DNA from: Pirellulales bacterium
GTDB taxonomy: Bacteria; Planctomycetota; Planctomycetia; Pirellulales; JAICIG01
DNA: 64,000 bases
Direction: 5' to 3'
NCBI GenBank assembly: GCA_025927475.1
Contig: JAICLL010000007.1
Location: 1 to 64,000 of the forward strand
The notes under the pieces were generated by a model, which saw only the letters and a program-made list of their open reading frames with translations, was not told where the DNA came from and did no database searches. This document shows, piece after piece, positions 24,608-35,500 of the stretch (positions are counted from its first letter, which is position 1; each line of letters begins with the position of its first letter). Position numbers and translations under genes: made by a program.

Positions 24608-25813
24608 TTAGCCGGTGGCGCCCGCTCGGCGCAAGGCTGCGATTTGGTCGGCGCCATAGTCGAGCCAATCGAGCAGCACTTCATCGGTGTGCTGACCCAA
24701 ATCGGGCGGGGCAACGGCGGTCCGCGGCGGTTGATCTTGCCAATGCACCGCGCCGCCCAGCAACCGATATCGCCGGCCCGAGACATCGGTGGTGTCCAGC
24801 ACCATCTCGCGGGCAGCCACCTGCGGCGAAGCGATGACTTCATCCAGCGGCACGACCGGCGAATGGGGCACTTCGGCTGCGGTGAGCAACTGTTGCCAGG
24901 CGGCCGTCGTCTGTTGGCGAAACAAGGGTTGCAGGAGCGGAATCAATGCCTCGCGGTTTTCCACGCGGGCCGGATTGGTTTGAAAGCGGCGATCGGCGGC
25001 CCAATCGGCACGATCGACGGCTTTGCAAAACCGCTGCCACTGGCGATCGGCGCCGATGGCCAACACCAGATGGCCGTCACTGGTGGCGAAAGCTTCGTAT
25101 GGCACAATTTGAGGATGTGCGTTGCCCCAGCGCGTGGGCCGCTGGCCCGTGAGCAAAGTGGCTTGGGCCACGTTGACCAGGCTGGCCAGAGTGCAATCGG
25201 CCAAGGCCAGGTCGAAAGCCGCGGCCGGCGCGCCGCGATCGCGGCCCACCAGTCCGGCCAGCACGCTGGTGGCGGCGTACAGCCCGGTGATGACATCGGT
25301 GATCGCCACGCCCACTTTCATGGGCATGCCCTCGGGCTCGCCCGTGATCGACATGATGCCCGCCGACGCCTGCATCATCAGGTCGTAGCCGGGCAAATTG
25401 GCCAATGGCCCCGAGCGGCCATAGCCAGAGATCGAGCAGGTCACCAGCCGCGGGTTCAACTGCCGCAGCCGCTGGGGCGCCAGACCCAATTTATCGAGCG
25501 AGTCGGGCAAGAAATTCTCGATCATGACGTCGGCCCGGCGAAGCAGGTCGTCGAGCACCGTGCGGCTGGCCCCGTGTTGCAAGTCGAGCGCCAGCGACCG
25601 TTTGCCGCGATTACACGAGAGGTAATATCCGCTCGGCCCGTCGGCTTCGAGAAACGGCGGTCCCCATTGGCGCGTATCGTCGCCGCCGCCCGGGCGTTCG
25701 ACCTTCACGACATCGGCGCCCAGATCGGCCAAAAGCTGAGTGCAGACCGGCCCCGCCAAGACCCGCGACAGGTCGAGCACGCGAACGCCTGAGAGCGGCG
25801 GAGAAACGGTCAT
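24608..25813 (-). CDS. Class III CoA-transferase (CaiB/BaiF family)
   Basis: A 401-residue cytoplasmic enzyme moving CoA between carboxylic acids. The N-terminal signature LSGVRVLDLSRVLAGPVCTQ, then LADLGADVVKVERP, is typical. It continues with NRGKRSLALDLQ, ADVMIENFLPDSLDKLGL, ITGEPEGMPMKVGVAITDVI, and the C-terminal segment PTRWGNAHPQIVPYEAFATS. Length fits the family (about 400). The substrate acid cannot be predicted; formyl-, carnitinyl- and succinyl-CoA transferases share these motifs. It is a single gene preceded by mini-repeats. Confidence 0.9.
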   Translation of the reverse strand: MTVSPPLSGVRVLDLSRVLAGPVCTQLLADLGADVVKVERPGGGDDTRQWGPPFLEADGPSGYYLSCNRGKRSLALDLQHGASRTVLDDLLRRADVMIENFLPDSLDKLGLAPQRLRQLNPRLVTCSISGYGRSGPLANLPGYDLMMQASAGIMSITGEPEGMPMKVGVAITDVITGLYAATSVLAGLVGRDRGAPAAAFDLALADCTLASLVNVAQATLLTGQRPTRWGNAHPQIVPYEAFATSDGHLVLAIGADRQWQRFCKAVDRADWAADRRFQTNPARVENREALIPLLQPLFRQQTTAAWQQLLTAAEVPHSPVVPLDEVIASPQVAAREMVLDTTDVSGRRYRLLGGAVHWQDQPPRTAVAPPDLGQHTDEVLLDWLDYGADQIAALRRAGATG

Positions 25814-25983
25814 GGGGGCTTGGGATTGGGGATTGGAGACTGGGGATTGGGGATTCGTCGCCGTTTCGCAATGAGGATTGTGGCATTATACTGTCTCGCA
25901 TTCACCAGCAATCGCAATGCGGTTCGCCCCGGCCCCCGACACCCAAACCCGACCCCAATCCCCAGCCCCTAATCCCAACCCCT
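25808..25983. repeat. GGGATTGGGGATT mini-repeats flanking an intergenic gap, in opposite orientation
   Basis: The gap between the CoA-transferase and the 73-residue gene contains direct copies of GGGATTGG(G)GA(T/C)T at 25808-25852. Their approximate reverse complement (CCCCAATCCCCAGCCCCTAATCCC-type, here described only) lies at 25951-25980. The two blocks could pair into a long imperfect hairpin. Similar G-rich mini-repeats (GGGTTCAGGGTTCAG) occur at 38339-38366 and 48701-48729. Confidence 0.55.
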
Positions 25984-25984
25984 G

Positions 25985-26206
25985 ATGGCAAACGCATACG
26001 ACCCCTACCGCGAAGCCCTGGTCGTCGAAGAAAACACGATCTGGCCCGACGAATACGACGCCTGGGACGAGGCCCAGCGCGACGATGTCGCGCGCCGCCT
26101 GCACGCACAGCCGCAGGCCGCCGCCAACCTCGACTATGTGCGCCTGCACACGGGCTTCTGCCGCCAGATTGTTGTCACGCCCGAAGACATCGAGCGGGTC
26201 CAGTGA
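25985..26206 (+). CDS. Hypothetical acidic protein upstream of aroB
   Basis: A 73-residue acidic protein, MANAYDPYREALVVEENTIW followed by PDEYDAWDEAQRDD and a C-terminal part with LDYVRLHTGFCRQIVVTP. It has no membrane span and no recognised domain. Its stop TGA overlaps the GTG start of aroB, so the two are translationally coupled and the frame is likely to be a real gene. Confidence 0.55.
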   Translation: MANAYDPYREALVVEENTIWPDEYDAWDEAQRDDVARRLHAQPQAAANLDYVRLHTGFCRQIVVTPEDIERVQ

Positions 26207-27339
26207 GCGCCCCCTTGTTCGGCCCGCCGTCGGAGCAGCCCGCCGTTTTCGTTCCGCTGGGCGAGCGCAGCTATACGATCGAGATTGGCACGGGCAACCT
26301 GAACCGCACAGCGCGATTCCTGCTCGAGCGCCGCCGAGCCAGGCACGCGGTGATTTTCACCGACGAGCACGTCGAAGAACCGCACGCGGCGGAAGTCGTG
26401 GCCTCGCTGGTCGAGCAGAAGTTCGACGTCGATCTGGTGGTGATCGAGTCGGGCGAGCTTTCCAAATCGGTCGAAACCGCGCAGGAGCTGTGGCAAAAGC
26501 TGCTCGATCTGGGGGCCGATCGGCGGACGGTGGTGATTGCGGTTGGCGGCGGCGTGATCGGCGATCTGGCCGGCTTTGTGGCGGCAAGTTATGCCCGCGG
26601 CATTCCGTTTTTGCAGATTCCCACCACGCTGTTGGCCCAGGTCGACAGCTCGGTGGGCGGCAAAGTGGGCGTCAATCTGCCCGGCGCCAAAAACATGGTG
26701 GGAGCATTTTGGCAGCCGCTGGGCGTGCTCATCGACACCGACGTGCTGGGCACGTTGCCCGACCGCGAGTATCGCTCGGGTCTGGCCGAGGTCGTCAAAT
26801 ACGGCGTGATTCTCGATGCGGAGTTTTTTGAGTTTTTGGAAAGCCACCTTGGCGAGTTGAACCGCCGTGACGCCGCGACGCTGCGGCGCGTCGTCGCGCG
26901 GTCCTGCCAGCTTAAAGCATGGGTCGTGAGCCAAGACGAGCGCGAAGAGACCGGATTGCGGGCGGTGCTCAACTATGGTCACACGTTTGCCCACGCCCTG
27001 GAGGCGCTCGGCGGCTACAGCGGTCTATTGCACGGCGAAGCGGTGGCCATTGGCATGCTTTGCGCCTCGCGGTTGGCCGAGGGCCTCGGGCGGATCGATG
27101 CCGCGTTGACACTGCGGCAGCGGCAATTGCTCACGGCGCTGCGCCTGCCCGTCGCCGTGCCGCCGGAATTCGACGCCGGCGCGCTGGTGCGCGCCATGTC
27201 GCACGACAAAAAAGCGGAGCAAGGCCGATTGCGGTTTGTGCTTCCCACGCGGCTGGGCCACGTGGAGCTGGTCGGCAACGTGCCGGAAGCGGAGGTCTTC
27301 GCGGCGCTGGAAGCAGGCGATGAACAGGCAACCGCGTAA
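26203..27339 (+). CDS. aroB: 3-dehydroquinate synthase
   Basis: It converts DAHP to 3-dehydroquinate with NAD and a divalent metal, the second step of the shikimate pathway. The 378-residue protein has the NAD-binding GGGVIGDLAGFVAA, PTTLLAQVDSSVGGKVGVN, and the substrate-binding KNMVGAFWQP. Metal ligands come from EVVKYGVI(LDAEFF), NYGHTFAHALE and HGEAVAIGM. It starts with GTG inside the stop of the upstream small gene. AroE and AroK of the same pathway are 25 kb away, so the pathway genes are dispersed. Confidence 0.95.
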   Translation: MSAPLFGPPSEQPAVFVPLGERSYTIEIGTGNLNRTARFLLERRRARHAVIFTDEHVEEPHAAEVVASLVEQKFDVDLVVIESGELSKSVETAQELWQKLLDLGADRRTVVIAVGGGVIGDLAGFVAASYARGIPFLQIPTTLLAQVDSSVGGKVGVNLPGAKNMVGAFWQPLGVLIDTDVLGTLPDREYRSGLAEVVKYGVILDAEFFEFLESHLGELNRRDAATLRRVVARSCQLKAWVVSQDEREETGLRAVLNYGHTFAHALEALGGYSGLLHGEAVAIGMLCASRLAEGLGRIDAALTLRQRQLLTALRLPVAVPPEFDAGALVRAMSHDKKAEQGRLRFVLPTRLGHVELVGNVPEAEVFAALEAGDEQATA

Positions 27340-27425
27340 AAATCAAGAACCGCGGATCATTCGGAGGGGCAGTTTGTTGGTGGCGGAGCGGAGGAAATCT
27401 CGCGCAAACCGCGCGCCGGCGCGTC

Positions 27426-29456
27426 TCAAGGCAGCCGCCCCGCCGGTCGCGACTCGGCCAGTTCGTAGCGGCGGATTTTGCGGTCGAGCGTCGACCGCTC
27501 GATGCCCAAAAGCTGGGCGGTCTGGCTTTTGTTCCAGTTGGTGGCCTTGAGCGTGGCCAGAATGTGGCGGCGTTCCATTTCGGCCAGCGAGACGGGCTTG
27601 AACTCCTGCCCCGTTGGCAGCGATTCGCCGGTGTCGCCGGTCGTGGGCAACTTCGAGAGCATCAGGTCTTCCTGCGCGATGAAGTCGCCGGCGGCCAGCA
27701 CAATCGCCCGCTCGACCACGTTTTTCAGCTCGCGCACAGTGCCCGGCCAACGGTAGCGCACCATTTGGTCCATGGCTTCCGGGGTGAAGCCCCGCAGCCG
27801 CCGGCCGGTTTCAAGATTGTATTTGTTGAAGAAGTAATGAGCCAGTTCGGGAATGTCGTCGGGCCGTTTGCGCAGAGGCGGCACATAGACCTCCAGCACG
27901 TGCAGCCGGAAATAAAGATCGCGGCGAAACCGGCCTTCAGCCACGTCCTTCTCGAGGTCGCGGTTGGTGGCGGCAATCACCCGCACGTCGACCTTCACCG
28001 GCTCGCTGCCGCCGACGCGCTCGAAAGGATGCCCCTCGAGCACGCGCAGAAACTTGGCCTGAATCGTGGGGCTCATCTCGCCGATTTCGTCGAGCATCAG
28101 GGTGCCCTGGTGGGCGGCTTCGAACTTGCCGATCTTGCGGTTGACGGCGCCGGTGAAGGCGCCTCGCTCGTGGCCGAACAACTCGCTTTCGAGCAGGCTT
28201 TCGGACAGCGCGGCGCAGTTGAGGCAGACGAACGCGCCTTTCCGCCGCGGGCTGGAAAAATGCACCGCCCGGGCAACCAACTCTTTGCCCACGCCGCTTT
28301 CGCCGCGGACCAGCACCGTGGCGCTGGTCGGGGCGGCGCGGCCCACCTCTTCGGTCACGCGGGCCATGGCCCGGCTCTTGCCGATGATCTCGCTCTGCAC
28401 GCCCAGCCGCTCGCGCAACTGCACGTTTTCATCGCGTATCTGGTTCAGGTTTTCGGCCAGCTCCTGACGGCGATGCAGGTTTTGCAAGGCCACCGCCACC
28501 GTGTCGGCCACCGCCAGCGTAAACTCCAGGTCGTCGGGGTCGGGCACGCGGTTCGACACCGTGGCGTACAGATGAATCAGACCGAACACTTTTTTGCCGC
28601 GGCGAATCGGGGCACAGATGACACTATTAGCCGACATATCGCCTTTGCTGTCGCGGCTGCCGAGCTTGCTGTCGCCCATGATGTTGCGGGCCATGACGGC
28701 TTCGCTTTCGCGCAGCACGGTAGCGGCCAGAAAGGGCGAGACGCGGTGATAGGGCGCATCGGTGTCGGTGCGTGAAGCGACCAGGTCAAGATCGGCGGCG
28801 GTGGGTTCGCCCGCCAGCTCGCGCCGCAGCAGCAACAATCCGCCGGCGTCCATTTGCGTGCCTTCAAACAGTCCGGCCAACGCCAGCTTGGCCATGGCCA
28901 CGGCATCGGGGGCCTTGGCCAACTCGAACGCCAGGCGACAGAGCTTGGCAGCCGAACGCCCGACCTTCGAGGCGCCGGCGTCGGTATCTTCGTCGTGTGG
29001 CTCTAAGTAACGCGTCTGGCCGCGGCGGTGGGTGATGGTGGCCGGCTCGGCGGCATCGAGCACATTCGGCTCGCTGGCGGCGGCTGCGGCGCCGGGCGCC
29101 CCGGCCGATTCGCCGTCGGCAGTACGCAAGGTGCTGGCGGCGTCGGGGAAGGCTTTGGTCAGATCGTGTACAAAAGCAAGCTGCGAGTTGCCGATGCGCA
29201 CGATGTCTCCGGCGGTCAGCACTCGGTCTCCCTGAATCAGCATGCCGCTGACCGAAGTGCCGTTGCGGCTGTCGAGATCGCGCAGCGTCCACTGCCCGCC
29301 CGACATAAACAACTCGGCATGGCAGCGGCTGCAGCGTTCGTCCTTAACGACGATCTGATTGGTGGGGGCGCGCCCAATGGTCACCGACTGACCGGGAATG
29401 AGCCGGAAAACATCGGTCCACTTGGAACCTTCGCGGATGACCAGGTAAGCCAACAT
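27426..29456 (-). CDS. FHA-GAF-sigma54 activator with Fis-type DNA-binding domain
   Basis: A 676-residue transcription activator for sigma-54 RNA polymerase. Domains in order are an FHA phosphothreonine-binding module at residues 1-100 ([22 protein letters not shown]), a GAF sensor at about 160-340, a coiled linker, and an AAA+ ATPase at about 365-590. The AAA+ domain has Walker A GESGVGKE, the sigma-54 contact loop GAFTGA, and LDEIGEMS (Walker B). A Fis-type helix-turn-helix ([20 protein letters not shown]) ends the protein. An FHA domain in place of a receiver suggests that a Ser/Thr kinase, such as the one at 51.6 kb, may control it. It is monocistronic and convergent with aroB. Confidence 0.92.
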   Translation of the reverse strand: MLAYLVIREGSKWTDVFRLIPGQSVTIGRAPTNQIVVKDERCSRCHAELFMSGGQWTLRDLDSRNGTSVSGMLIQGDRVLTAGDIVRIGNSQLAFVHDLTKAFPDAASTLRTADGESAGAPGAAAAASEPNVLDAAEPATITHRRGQTRYLEPHDEDTDAGASKVGRSAAKLCRLAFELAKAPDAVAMAKLALAGLFEGTQMDAGGLLLLRRELAGEPTAADLDLVASRTDTDAPYHRVSPFLAATVLRESEAVMARNIMGDSKLGSRDSKGDMSANSVICAPIRRGKKVFGLIHLYATVSNRVPDPDDLEFTLAVADTVAVALQNLHRRQELAENLNQIRDENVQLRERLGVQSEIIGKSRAMARVTEEVGRAAPTSATVLVRGESGVGKELVARAVHFSSPRRKGAFVCLNCAALSESLLESELFGHERGAFTGAVNRKIGKFEAAHQGTLMLDEIGEMSPTIQAKFLRVLEGHPFERVGGSEPVKVDVRVIAATNRDLEKDVAEGRFRRDLYFRLHVLEVYVPPLRKRPDDIPELAHYFFNKYNLETGRRLRGFTPEAMDQMVRYRWPGTVRELKNVVERAIVLAAGDFIAQEDLMLSKLPTTGDTGESLPTGQEFKPVSLAEMERRHILATLKATNWNKSQTAQLLGIERSTLDRKIRRYELAESRPAGRLP

Positions 29457-29796
29457 CCAATGATGTGCCAGCGTTGGGGAATCTTACCCATCCATCCTAA
29501 TCGCCGGCCGGCGTTTGACCAAGGGATGGGGCGCAGCCACTGCCCGCCGGCATAGTCGCCGAAGCCGAGCTTCGAACCCGCACGTGGCATAGCACGGGAG
29601 CTGGAGCGGCGATATGCCGGCTAACCTAAGGCATATTCTGCAGACCGCCGATCGCGGCTGCCCAGCAACATGCTCGTCTTGCGTACCATCGCGGCCGGTG
29701 TACAATGCACGCCTCAGGGTAGTGTGAAGGAAGCCGACGTGGTGGAAACATTGACTTCCGCTATGCCGGTTTTTTTTGGTCCCAGGGTAATTCGCG
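29457..29796. other. Intergenic region upstream of divergent regulator and desaturase genes
   Basis: About 340 nt without a supported gene. It separates the divergently transcribed sigma-54 activator and the desaturase and must contain both promoters. A run of eight T residues lies at about 29768-29775, and a TTGACT box at about 29751, but no paired -10 element can be called with confidence. No tRNA or repeat was seen. Confidence 0.4.
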
Positions 29797-30981
29797 ATGA
29801 TTGCGTCGGAGTCGGTGGGCTCGGTAGCGTGTGACGATGACGTGCGCGGGCTGGCCGAGCCCCTGCCCGTGGCGGCGCCGGGCACCTTGAAGTTCGCGCC
29901 GGGCGATCGGTTTCTGCCCGAGCTGCGGCGGCGCGTCGAGCAGTATTTTGCCAGCACCGGTCGGCGTCCGCGCGACTGCCCGGCGATGTATCTGAAGACC
30001 GTCGTGTTTTTCGGTTGGCTGGCGGTCTCATACGTCGGTCTGGCCTGCTGGACGGAAAGCGCGTGGACGTCGCTGCCGCTGGCCATTTCGCTGGGGCTGG
30101 CGATGGCGGCCGTCGGATTCAATGTGCAACACGACGGCGGGCACCAGGCCTTCTCGAACCGCCGCTGGGTCAACAAGCTGATGGCCCTGAGCCTCGATCT
30201 GCTCGGCGGCAGCTCGTACGTCTGGGACAAAAAGCACAACGCGGTCCATCACAGCTACACCAACGTCACCGGGCACGACGACGACATCAACATTGGATTC
30301 TTCGGCCGATTGTCGCCGCATCAGCCACGCTTGCGTTTTCATCGTTTGCAACATTTTTATCTCTGGGTGCTGTACGGCTTTCTACCGATCAAGTGGCAGC
30401 TTTACGACGATTTTCGCGATGTGTTGCTGGGCCGGGTCGGCGGACATCGAATGGCGCGGCCCAAAGGCTGGGACCTGCTGATGTTCATTGCCGGCAAGGC
30501 GGCGTTCGTGGGCTTGGCGTTCGGCGTGCCGTTGCTGTGGCACAGCGCGGGGCCGGTGTTGCTGGCCTATCTCGTGACTTCGTGGACCCAGGGGGTCGTG
30601 CTCAGTACGGTGTTTCAAGTGGCGCACTGCGAGGAAAATGCCTCGTTTCCACTGCCACGGTCTGCCGACGGCCGAATGGGTGCGGCCTGGGCGGTGCATC
30701 AGGTCGAGACGACGGTCGACTTTGCTCGCGGCAACCGGCTGCTGTCGTGGTTCGTCGGGGGCTTGAATTTTCAAATCGAGCACCATCTTTTCCCACGCGT
30801 TTGCCATATTCATTATTCGGCGCTGGCGCCCATCGTCGAATCGACGTGCCAGCAGTTTGGAGTGCGATATACCGCGCGCGAATCCTTCGGCACGAGCCTG
30901 GCGGCCCACTTCCGCTGGTTGCGGCGGATGGGCGCGGCGGCCGCCGAGCACGACTCCGCCTTTGAGCACCGCGTTCCTTAA
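29797..30981 (+). CDS. Membrane fatty acid desaturase (front-end/delta-6-like)
   Basis: A 394-residue di-iron membrane desaturase. Three histidine boxes are intact: HDGGHQAF (about residue 110), [10 protein letters not shown] (about 148) and QIEHHLFP (about 326). The third box begins with Gln instead of His, as in front-end (delta-5/delta-6) desaturases. Four hydrophobic stretches flank the boxes. No cytochrome b5 domain is fused, so an external ferredoxin or cytochrome must donate electrons. It would introduce double bonds into acyl chains at the cytoplasmic face of the membrane, perhaps for polyunsaturated lipids or cold adaptation. Its end overlaps the convergent DUF1501 gene by 4 nt. Confidence 0.9.
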   Translation: MIASESVGSVACDDDVRGLAEPLPVAAPGTLKFAPGDRFLPELRRRVEQYFASTGRRPRDCPAMYLKTVVFFGWLAVSYVGLACWTESAWTSLPLAISLGLAMAAVGFNVQHDGGHQAFSNRRWVNKLMALSLDLLGGSSYVWDKKHNAVHHSYTNVTGHDDDINIGFFGRLSPHQPRLRFHRLQHFYLWVLYGFLPIKWQLYDDFRDVLLGRVGGHRMARPKGWDLLMFIAGKAAFVGLAFGVPLLWHSAGPVLLAYLVTSWTQGVVLSTVFQVAHCEENASFPLPRSADGRMGAAWAVHQVETTVDFARGNRLLSWFVGGLNFQIEHHLFPRVCHIHYSALAPIVESTCQQFGVRYTARESFGTSLAAHFRWLRRMGAAAAEHDSAFEHRVP

Positions 30982-32291
30982 ACCAGCAACTCGGCCAGCG
31001 GCACACCGCCGTCGGTGATCGGCACCGGGCGGTCGTCGGGCGTGTAAAGCTCTTCGGCGGGGTCGATGGACAATGCGCAGTGGATCGTGGCGTGCAAGTC
31101 GGGCACGGAGACGGGCCGCTCGACAATATTCATGCCCAGCTCGTCGGTCACCCCGATCGTCTTGCCGTTTTGCAGTCCGCCGCCGGCCAGCGCGACGGTA
31201 AACGATTTGCCGTGATGGCCGCGGCCGCCGCCGCCATCAAAGCCGGCCGGCCGACCAAACTCACTGGCAACGACCACCAGCGTGCTGTCGAGCATTTTTT
31301 GCCGCTCCAGATCGAGCACCAAGGCAGACAGCGCCTCGTCGAGCTCGCGAATCAGCAAGTGCTGGTTGAGAATGCCCTCGTTGTGCGTGTCCCAGCCGGT
31401 GCCGTTGATGAAATTCAAATTGTGCGACACCTCGACAAACCGCACGCCGGCTTGCAGCAGACGCCGAGCCAGCAGGCAGCGTTGGCCGAATTCGCCGCCA
31501 TACGCCGAGCGCAGAGCGGCCGACTCGCGATCGAGTTGAAACACGTTCAAAAACTGCGGGCCGGACAGCCGCAGCGCCGCGCCGATTGTGGCGTCGTAAT
31601 CTTGCACGTCGTGGCTTGGATTCGCGGCGAGATAATCCGCGCGCGTTTGCCCGAGCAACCGTTCGCGCCGGCTTTGCCGCTCGGCTGCGACATCCGCCGG
31701 CGGCGTGAAGCCCGCCGGGCCGGAAGCCGTGTCGGTAAGATAAATATAGCCGGCCTTGGCGCCCAAAAATCCCGGCCCCCGTGTGACGTTCGGATAGCCG
31801 ATCAACACATACGCCGGGGCCTGCGGGTTCACAGGCCCGCGCTGGTGCGCCACAATCGAACCGATCGACGGATAGACGACGGTGCCGTTGGTCAGCCGGC
31901 CGGTGTGCATGCGATTGGTGGCCGCGGCATGCTCGTCAATGACTTCATGGTGAACCGTCCGAACCAGATTAAAGCGATCGAGCACCGCCGCGCATTTCGG
32001 CAAATGTTCGCAAACCTGCGTGCCCGCGATGGCCGTGTCGATCGCTTCGTAATACGAGCCGGGCTGCTTGGTTTTTGGATCTCCCTTTCGTTTTGGATCC
32101 CACGTGTCGATCTGGCAAGCGCCGCCGCCCAACCAGATGAGAATGCAATGCTCGGCCCGCCCCCGCGGGGGCGCGGGCCCCGTGTCTTCCGCCAGCGCCG
32201 GCCGCGCCGAAAGCGCCGCCCCCGCGGAAATGGCCAAACCCGCCCGGGCCGTATCGGCCAGAAACGCACGCCGTGTGGTGAGTGGGGTCAT
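30978..32291 (-). CDS. DUF1501 family protein with a Tat signal
   Basis: A 437-residue protein whose leader [20 protein letters not shown] resembles a twin-arginine signal (a TRRAFL core). The body is of the DUF1501 (alkaline-phosphatase-fold, sulfatase-related) family abundant in planctomycetes: [28 protein letters not shown]-type segments, [39 protein letters not shown] and the C-terminal [12 protein letters not shown]. Metal ligands of the phosphatase fold are probably in IDTWD and WDTH. Molecular function is unknown. Such genes almost always pair with DUF1549/DUF1553 genes, as here, with the partner immediately upstream on the same strand. Confidence 0.9.
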   Translation of the reverse strand: MTPLTTRRAFLADTARAGLAISAGAALSARPALAEDTGPAPPRGRAEHCILIWLGGGACQIDTWDPKRKGDPKTKQPGSYYEAIDTAIAGTQVCEHLPKCAAVLDRFNLVRTVHHEVIDEHAAATNRMHTGRLTNGTVVYPSIGSIVAHQRGPVNPQAPAYVLIGYPNVTRGPGFLGAKAGYIYLTDTASGPAGFTPPADVAAERQSRRERLLGQTRADYLAANPSHDVQDYDATIGAALRLSGPQFLNVFQLDRESAALRSAYGGEFGQRCLLARRLLQAGVRFVEVSHNLNFINGTGWDTHNEGILNQHLLIRELDEALSALVLDLERQKMLDSTLVVVASEFGRPAGFDGGGGRGHHGKSFTVALAGGGLQNGKTIGVTDELGMNIVERPVSVPDLHATIHCALSIDPAEELYTPDDRPVPITDGGVPLAELLV

Positions 32292-32363
32292 GTTATTGTC
32301 GCATTCAAGTTACAGTGATTTTACGATCAAACGTCTGTAAGGAACTCGCGTCACCTTACCACT

Positions 32364-32543
32364 GGTGGCTGGGGCAGAGGCTTGCCGATGCCCCGGAAAC
32401 CGATGAGCCGGGGCCTCGCTTAGGAGCGGACGAAAAATAACTTCGGCAAATGTCTTGGCCCTCACCTGACCTCTCCCGGAGGGAGAGGGATGTGTATGTC
32501 GAAGTTATTTTTCGTCCGCCCCTTAGGCTCTGCCCCAGCCACC
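32364..32543. repeat. Nested inverted repeat containing the stop codon of the DUF1553 gene
   Basis: Outer arms are GGTGGCTGGGGCAGAG (32364-32379) and its perfect complement (32528-32543). Inner arms are GCGGACGAAAAATAACTTCG (32426-32445) and its perfect complement (32500-32519). In the middle lies a CTCTCCC-GGAGGGAGAGG palindrome. The whole 180 nt can fold into one long hairpin after the DUF1549/1553 gene. Its right half encodes the last 27 or so residues of that protein. Confidence 0.8.
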
Positions 32544-35500
32544 GGGGCATTTGCCGAACCGCATGGCAAAAACACAAATTCCGGTGAGTTGACCAAAACC
32601 CAAAGCAGGTCTTCCAGGCGCTCGCGCCAGTCGGATTGCAAACGTCGCGTGGGCGGATCGCCCTCGCGCACGCGCTTTTCCAGCGCGGCCTTGAATTCGC
32701 TCGCCTCGGGCGCCAGGTGGTTCGACCACGAAACCAACTGCCGCACCGGTTCCGCCGTCACCAGCGGCGCGTCGATGCGGCGATCGTCGTAACCCGCCTC
32801 GAGCACGTCGCACCACGCCGATCGCTCGGCGTCGGACGGCAAGCGAGAAAGCAACCGCAGATAGACTTGCCGCACCAACTCATCCAGCGGCTGCTCGATC
32901 AATGCCAGGCGGGTGAAGGCGCTATCGTCCGAGAGCCGCACAATGCGGGCGGTGAGCGTGCCGTTGGCCATCATCGCCGGCTGCAAAACTTCCGCCGAGT
33001 CGGGACGCACGGTAAGCGGGTCTTGCCGCGAGCCGCGCCAGCCGAAAGCTTCCATCAAGGTGACAAACGGCTGAGCCTGCGGTAGGGCCAGGCTGGGCCG
33101 GTCGCGCTCGTTCGACAGCGACGTAAAGTGCCACGCCCGCGTCGCCAGGCCGAGATTGAGCGAACTCGATTGCGGACGCGCGCCGTCGATGTCGATGTTG
33201 ATCGGCCCCGCGTCCAATGGCTTACCAGCCGCGGCAAACAGCGAATCGACAAGCTGCTCGGCCGACATCCGCCGCCTAGTCGGAGACAGGCCCTGGGCCA
33301 CGCTATCGCCGGCCCCGCCGATTTCGCCCACGGCGCTTTGATAAACCCGCGAGTTGAGGATCAGCCGGGCAACATGCTTCAGATCGTAATCGTGCGCGAT
33401 CAACTCGCGCGCCAGCAGTTCGAGCAGCTCGGGATGCGCAGGCTCAGCGCCGTCCCAATCGTCGACCGGTTCGACCAGGCCGCGGCCCAGGTAACGCCGC
33501 CAAAGTCGATTGACGATCATCTTGGCGAAGCGGTCGTTGCGCGGCGAGGTGACCAGCGCGGCCAACCGTTCGCGAGGGTCGTCTGGCGCCCGCAGCACCC
33601 TTTCGGGGAAGTCGCCGGCGCTGAGCTGCGCAAAAGGCCATTCGGGGGCGATTTCTTCGCCCGGCTTCAACGTCACCTTGATGATGAGCGATTGCAGCGC
33701 CGCTTCGTCGCCGGGCACGGTGCTGGTCTTGGGCACTTCCTGCGGGCCGCGCCGCAGCATCGCCGCCATGCTGAACCGATCGCGCTGCTTGAAGTCGTGC
33801 CGCGGATCGTCGTGGCATCGGGCACACTTCATATCGAGGCCGAGAAACGCCTGGCCGATCACGCGGGCCTTGACCGCCATCGGAGCGTCGTCCTGCGTCG
33901 AAAGCTCAAAACCGGCCGGCCCGCCGAAATACTTGCTCCCCTCCATCATGATCAACTCGGTGGCGAAACGGTCGAACGGCTTGTTGTCGCTGAACGACTC
34001 GTGAATCCACCAGCGAAATGGCCCCGTGTTGCTCAACGTCGGATTGACCAGGTTTGGGTTCTCGCCCAAGACGTCTTGCCAATAACCCATCCAATTGTCG
34101 GCCCAAGCGGCATCGTCGAGCAAGCGGTCGATCAGCTTCGCGCGGCGGTCGCCGCGGCCGGGTTCCGACGTCAACTCGGCAATCGCCGCGGGCGTGGGTA
34201 TCGTGCCGATCACATCGAGCGTCACACGGCGAACGAAAGCGTAGTCGTCGATTGGCTTCAGCGGCGACAGGCCCGCCTCAACCAGCTTCTTGTCGACCAG
34301 CCAATCGATGAGGTTCTCGGTCGGCGGCGGCTCGTTCTGCGGACCAAAGTCGAGCGGCGGGCGCGCCGCCAGCTCTTGTCTCGCCCAATCGTGTCTCCGC
34401 CGCCAGTATTCCGTCTCCTCGCGGCTCGCGGCCTGGCGTGCCTCGCGGTTCAACACGGCCAGACGGGCCCGCTCGTCTGCCGCGAAAGTTTGCCAACCTT
34501 CGTCGGTCAATGGCACGCTCATTCTCGGCCCGAAAATCTCAAACTCGCCCCCCGGCTCGGCCAGGCTCAGCGAGCTTTCTCCGAGCTCGGGTCGATGTCC
34601 TTGCCCGCCGACGATCATTTCCCAAACGATTTCATGTTCGCGGCCATCGCCGGCGAGATCGACATACTGCTGGGCGTCGCCGCGCGGCAAGGGGCGAATC
34701 TGCGGGGCGAGGCTGGCATCGAGCGGCGTGACCTGCCCGTGGCCGCTGTTGGAAATGTGGTAAAATGGCGTCTCCGCGATCAGCTCGCCATCGAGATAAA
34801 GCCGCGCGGCGTTGCGGCTGCGCATCAAGAGGCGGCGTGGCCCTGGCGGCAGCGTCAGGCGCGTCATCGCCCGCAACAGAAACGGATCGCTGCGATCGAC
34901 CTTCAGGCCGCGGGACGAATACTTGTTGGGCACATCGACCAGCGCGGCGGCGGCCGTGGTAAAACTGTCCGTCGGTTCGGACAGCGTGAACCGCCAAGAC
35001 TTCTTGTCGGCGATGCCTTCGTAAATCTCGACCAGCATGCTGTCGGAGGGCACGCGGTCGGCCGCGAAGCGCGGCGCGGGCGACGTATAGCGATAGCGGG
35101 CCGCAATTCGCTCGGGCGGCAGGGCTTGACGATAGAGGGCCACTTCGTCGAGCAAGCCGTGGAACGTGCTGGCCGTCTGGCCGCCCAGCGACGAGCCGAT
35201 CCACAAGTCATCGTCGTCCACGACGGGCGATCGGTCGCTCTCGCCCGCCATGTCCCACTTGCCACTGGTGCTCTCGCCGTCGATGTAGCCGCGCAGGCTC
35301 TTGGGCTCGCCAAAGCGATACGTCACGGCCACGTGGTGCCAACCATCGCCGCAGGCCAACGTCGCGCTGGAGGTCCAGCGGTGCCAAGCGCCGTCGTCGC
35401 CGGCGGAATGAAACAGAAAGCTGAGGGCGGCCTTCTCGCCGGCCAGCGCTTTCAAACGCAGCGCGTAGTTCTGGTTCTTGGCCAGTTCGCCCGCCGCTTC

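Noticed and set aside
24575-25792. Plus-strand open frame of about 400 codons
   Set aside because: It is the complement of the class III CoA-transferase gene; codon bias and motifs support only the minus strand.
25808-25860. G-rich direct repeats considered as a CRISPR array or tRNA-adjacent repeat
   Set aside because: The units are only 7-14 bp, contiguous and without spacers. They are mini-repeats, not CRISPR.
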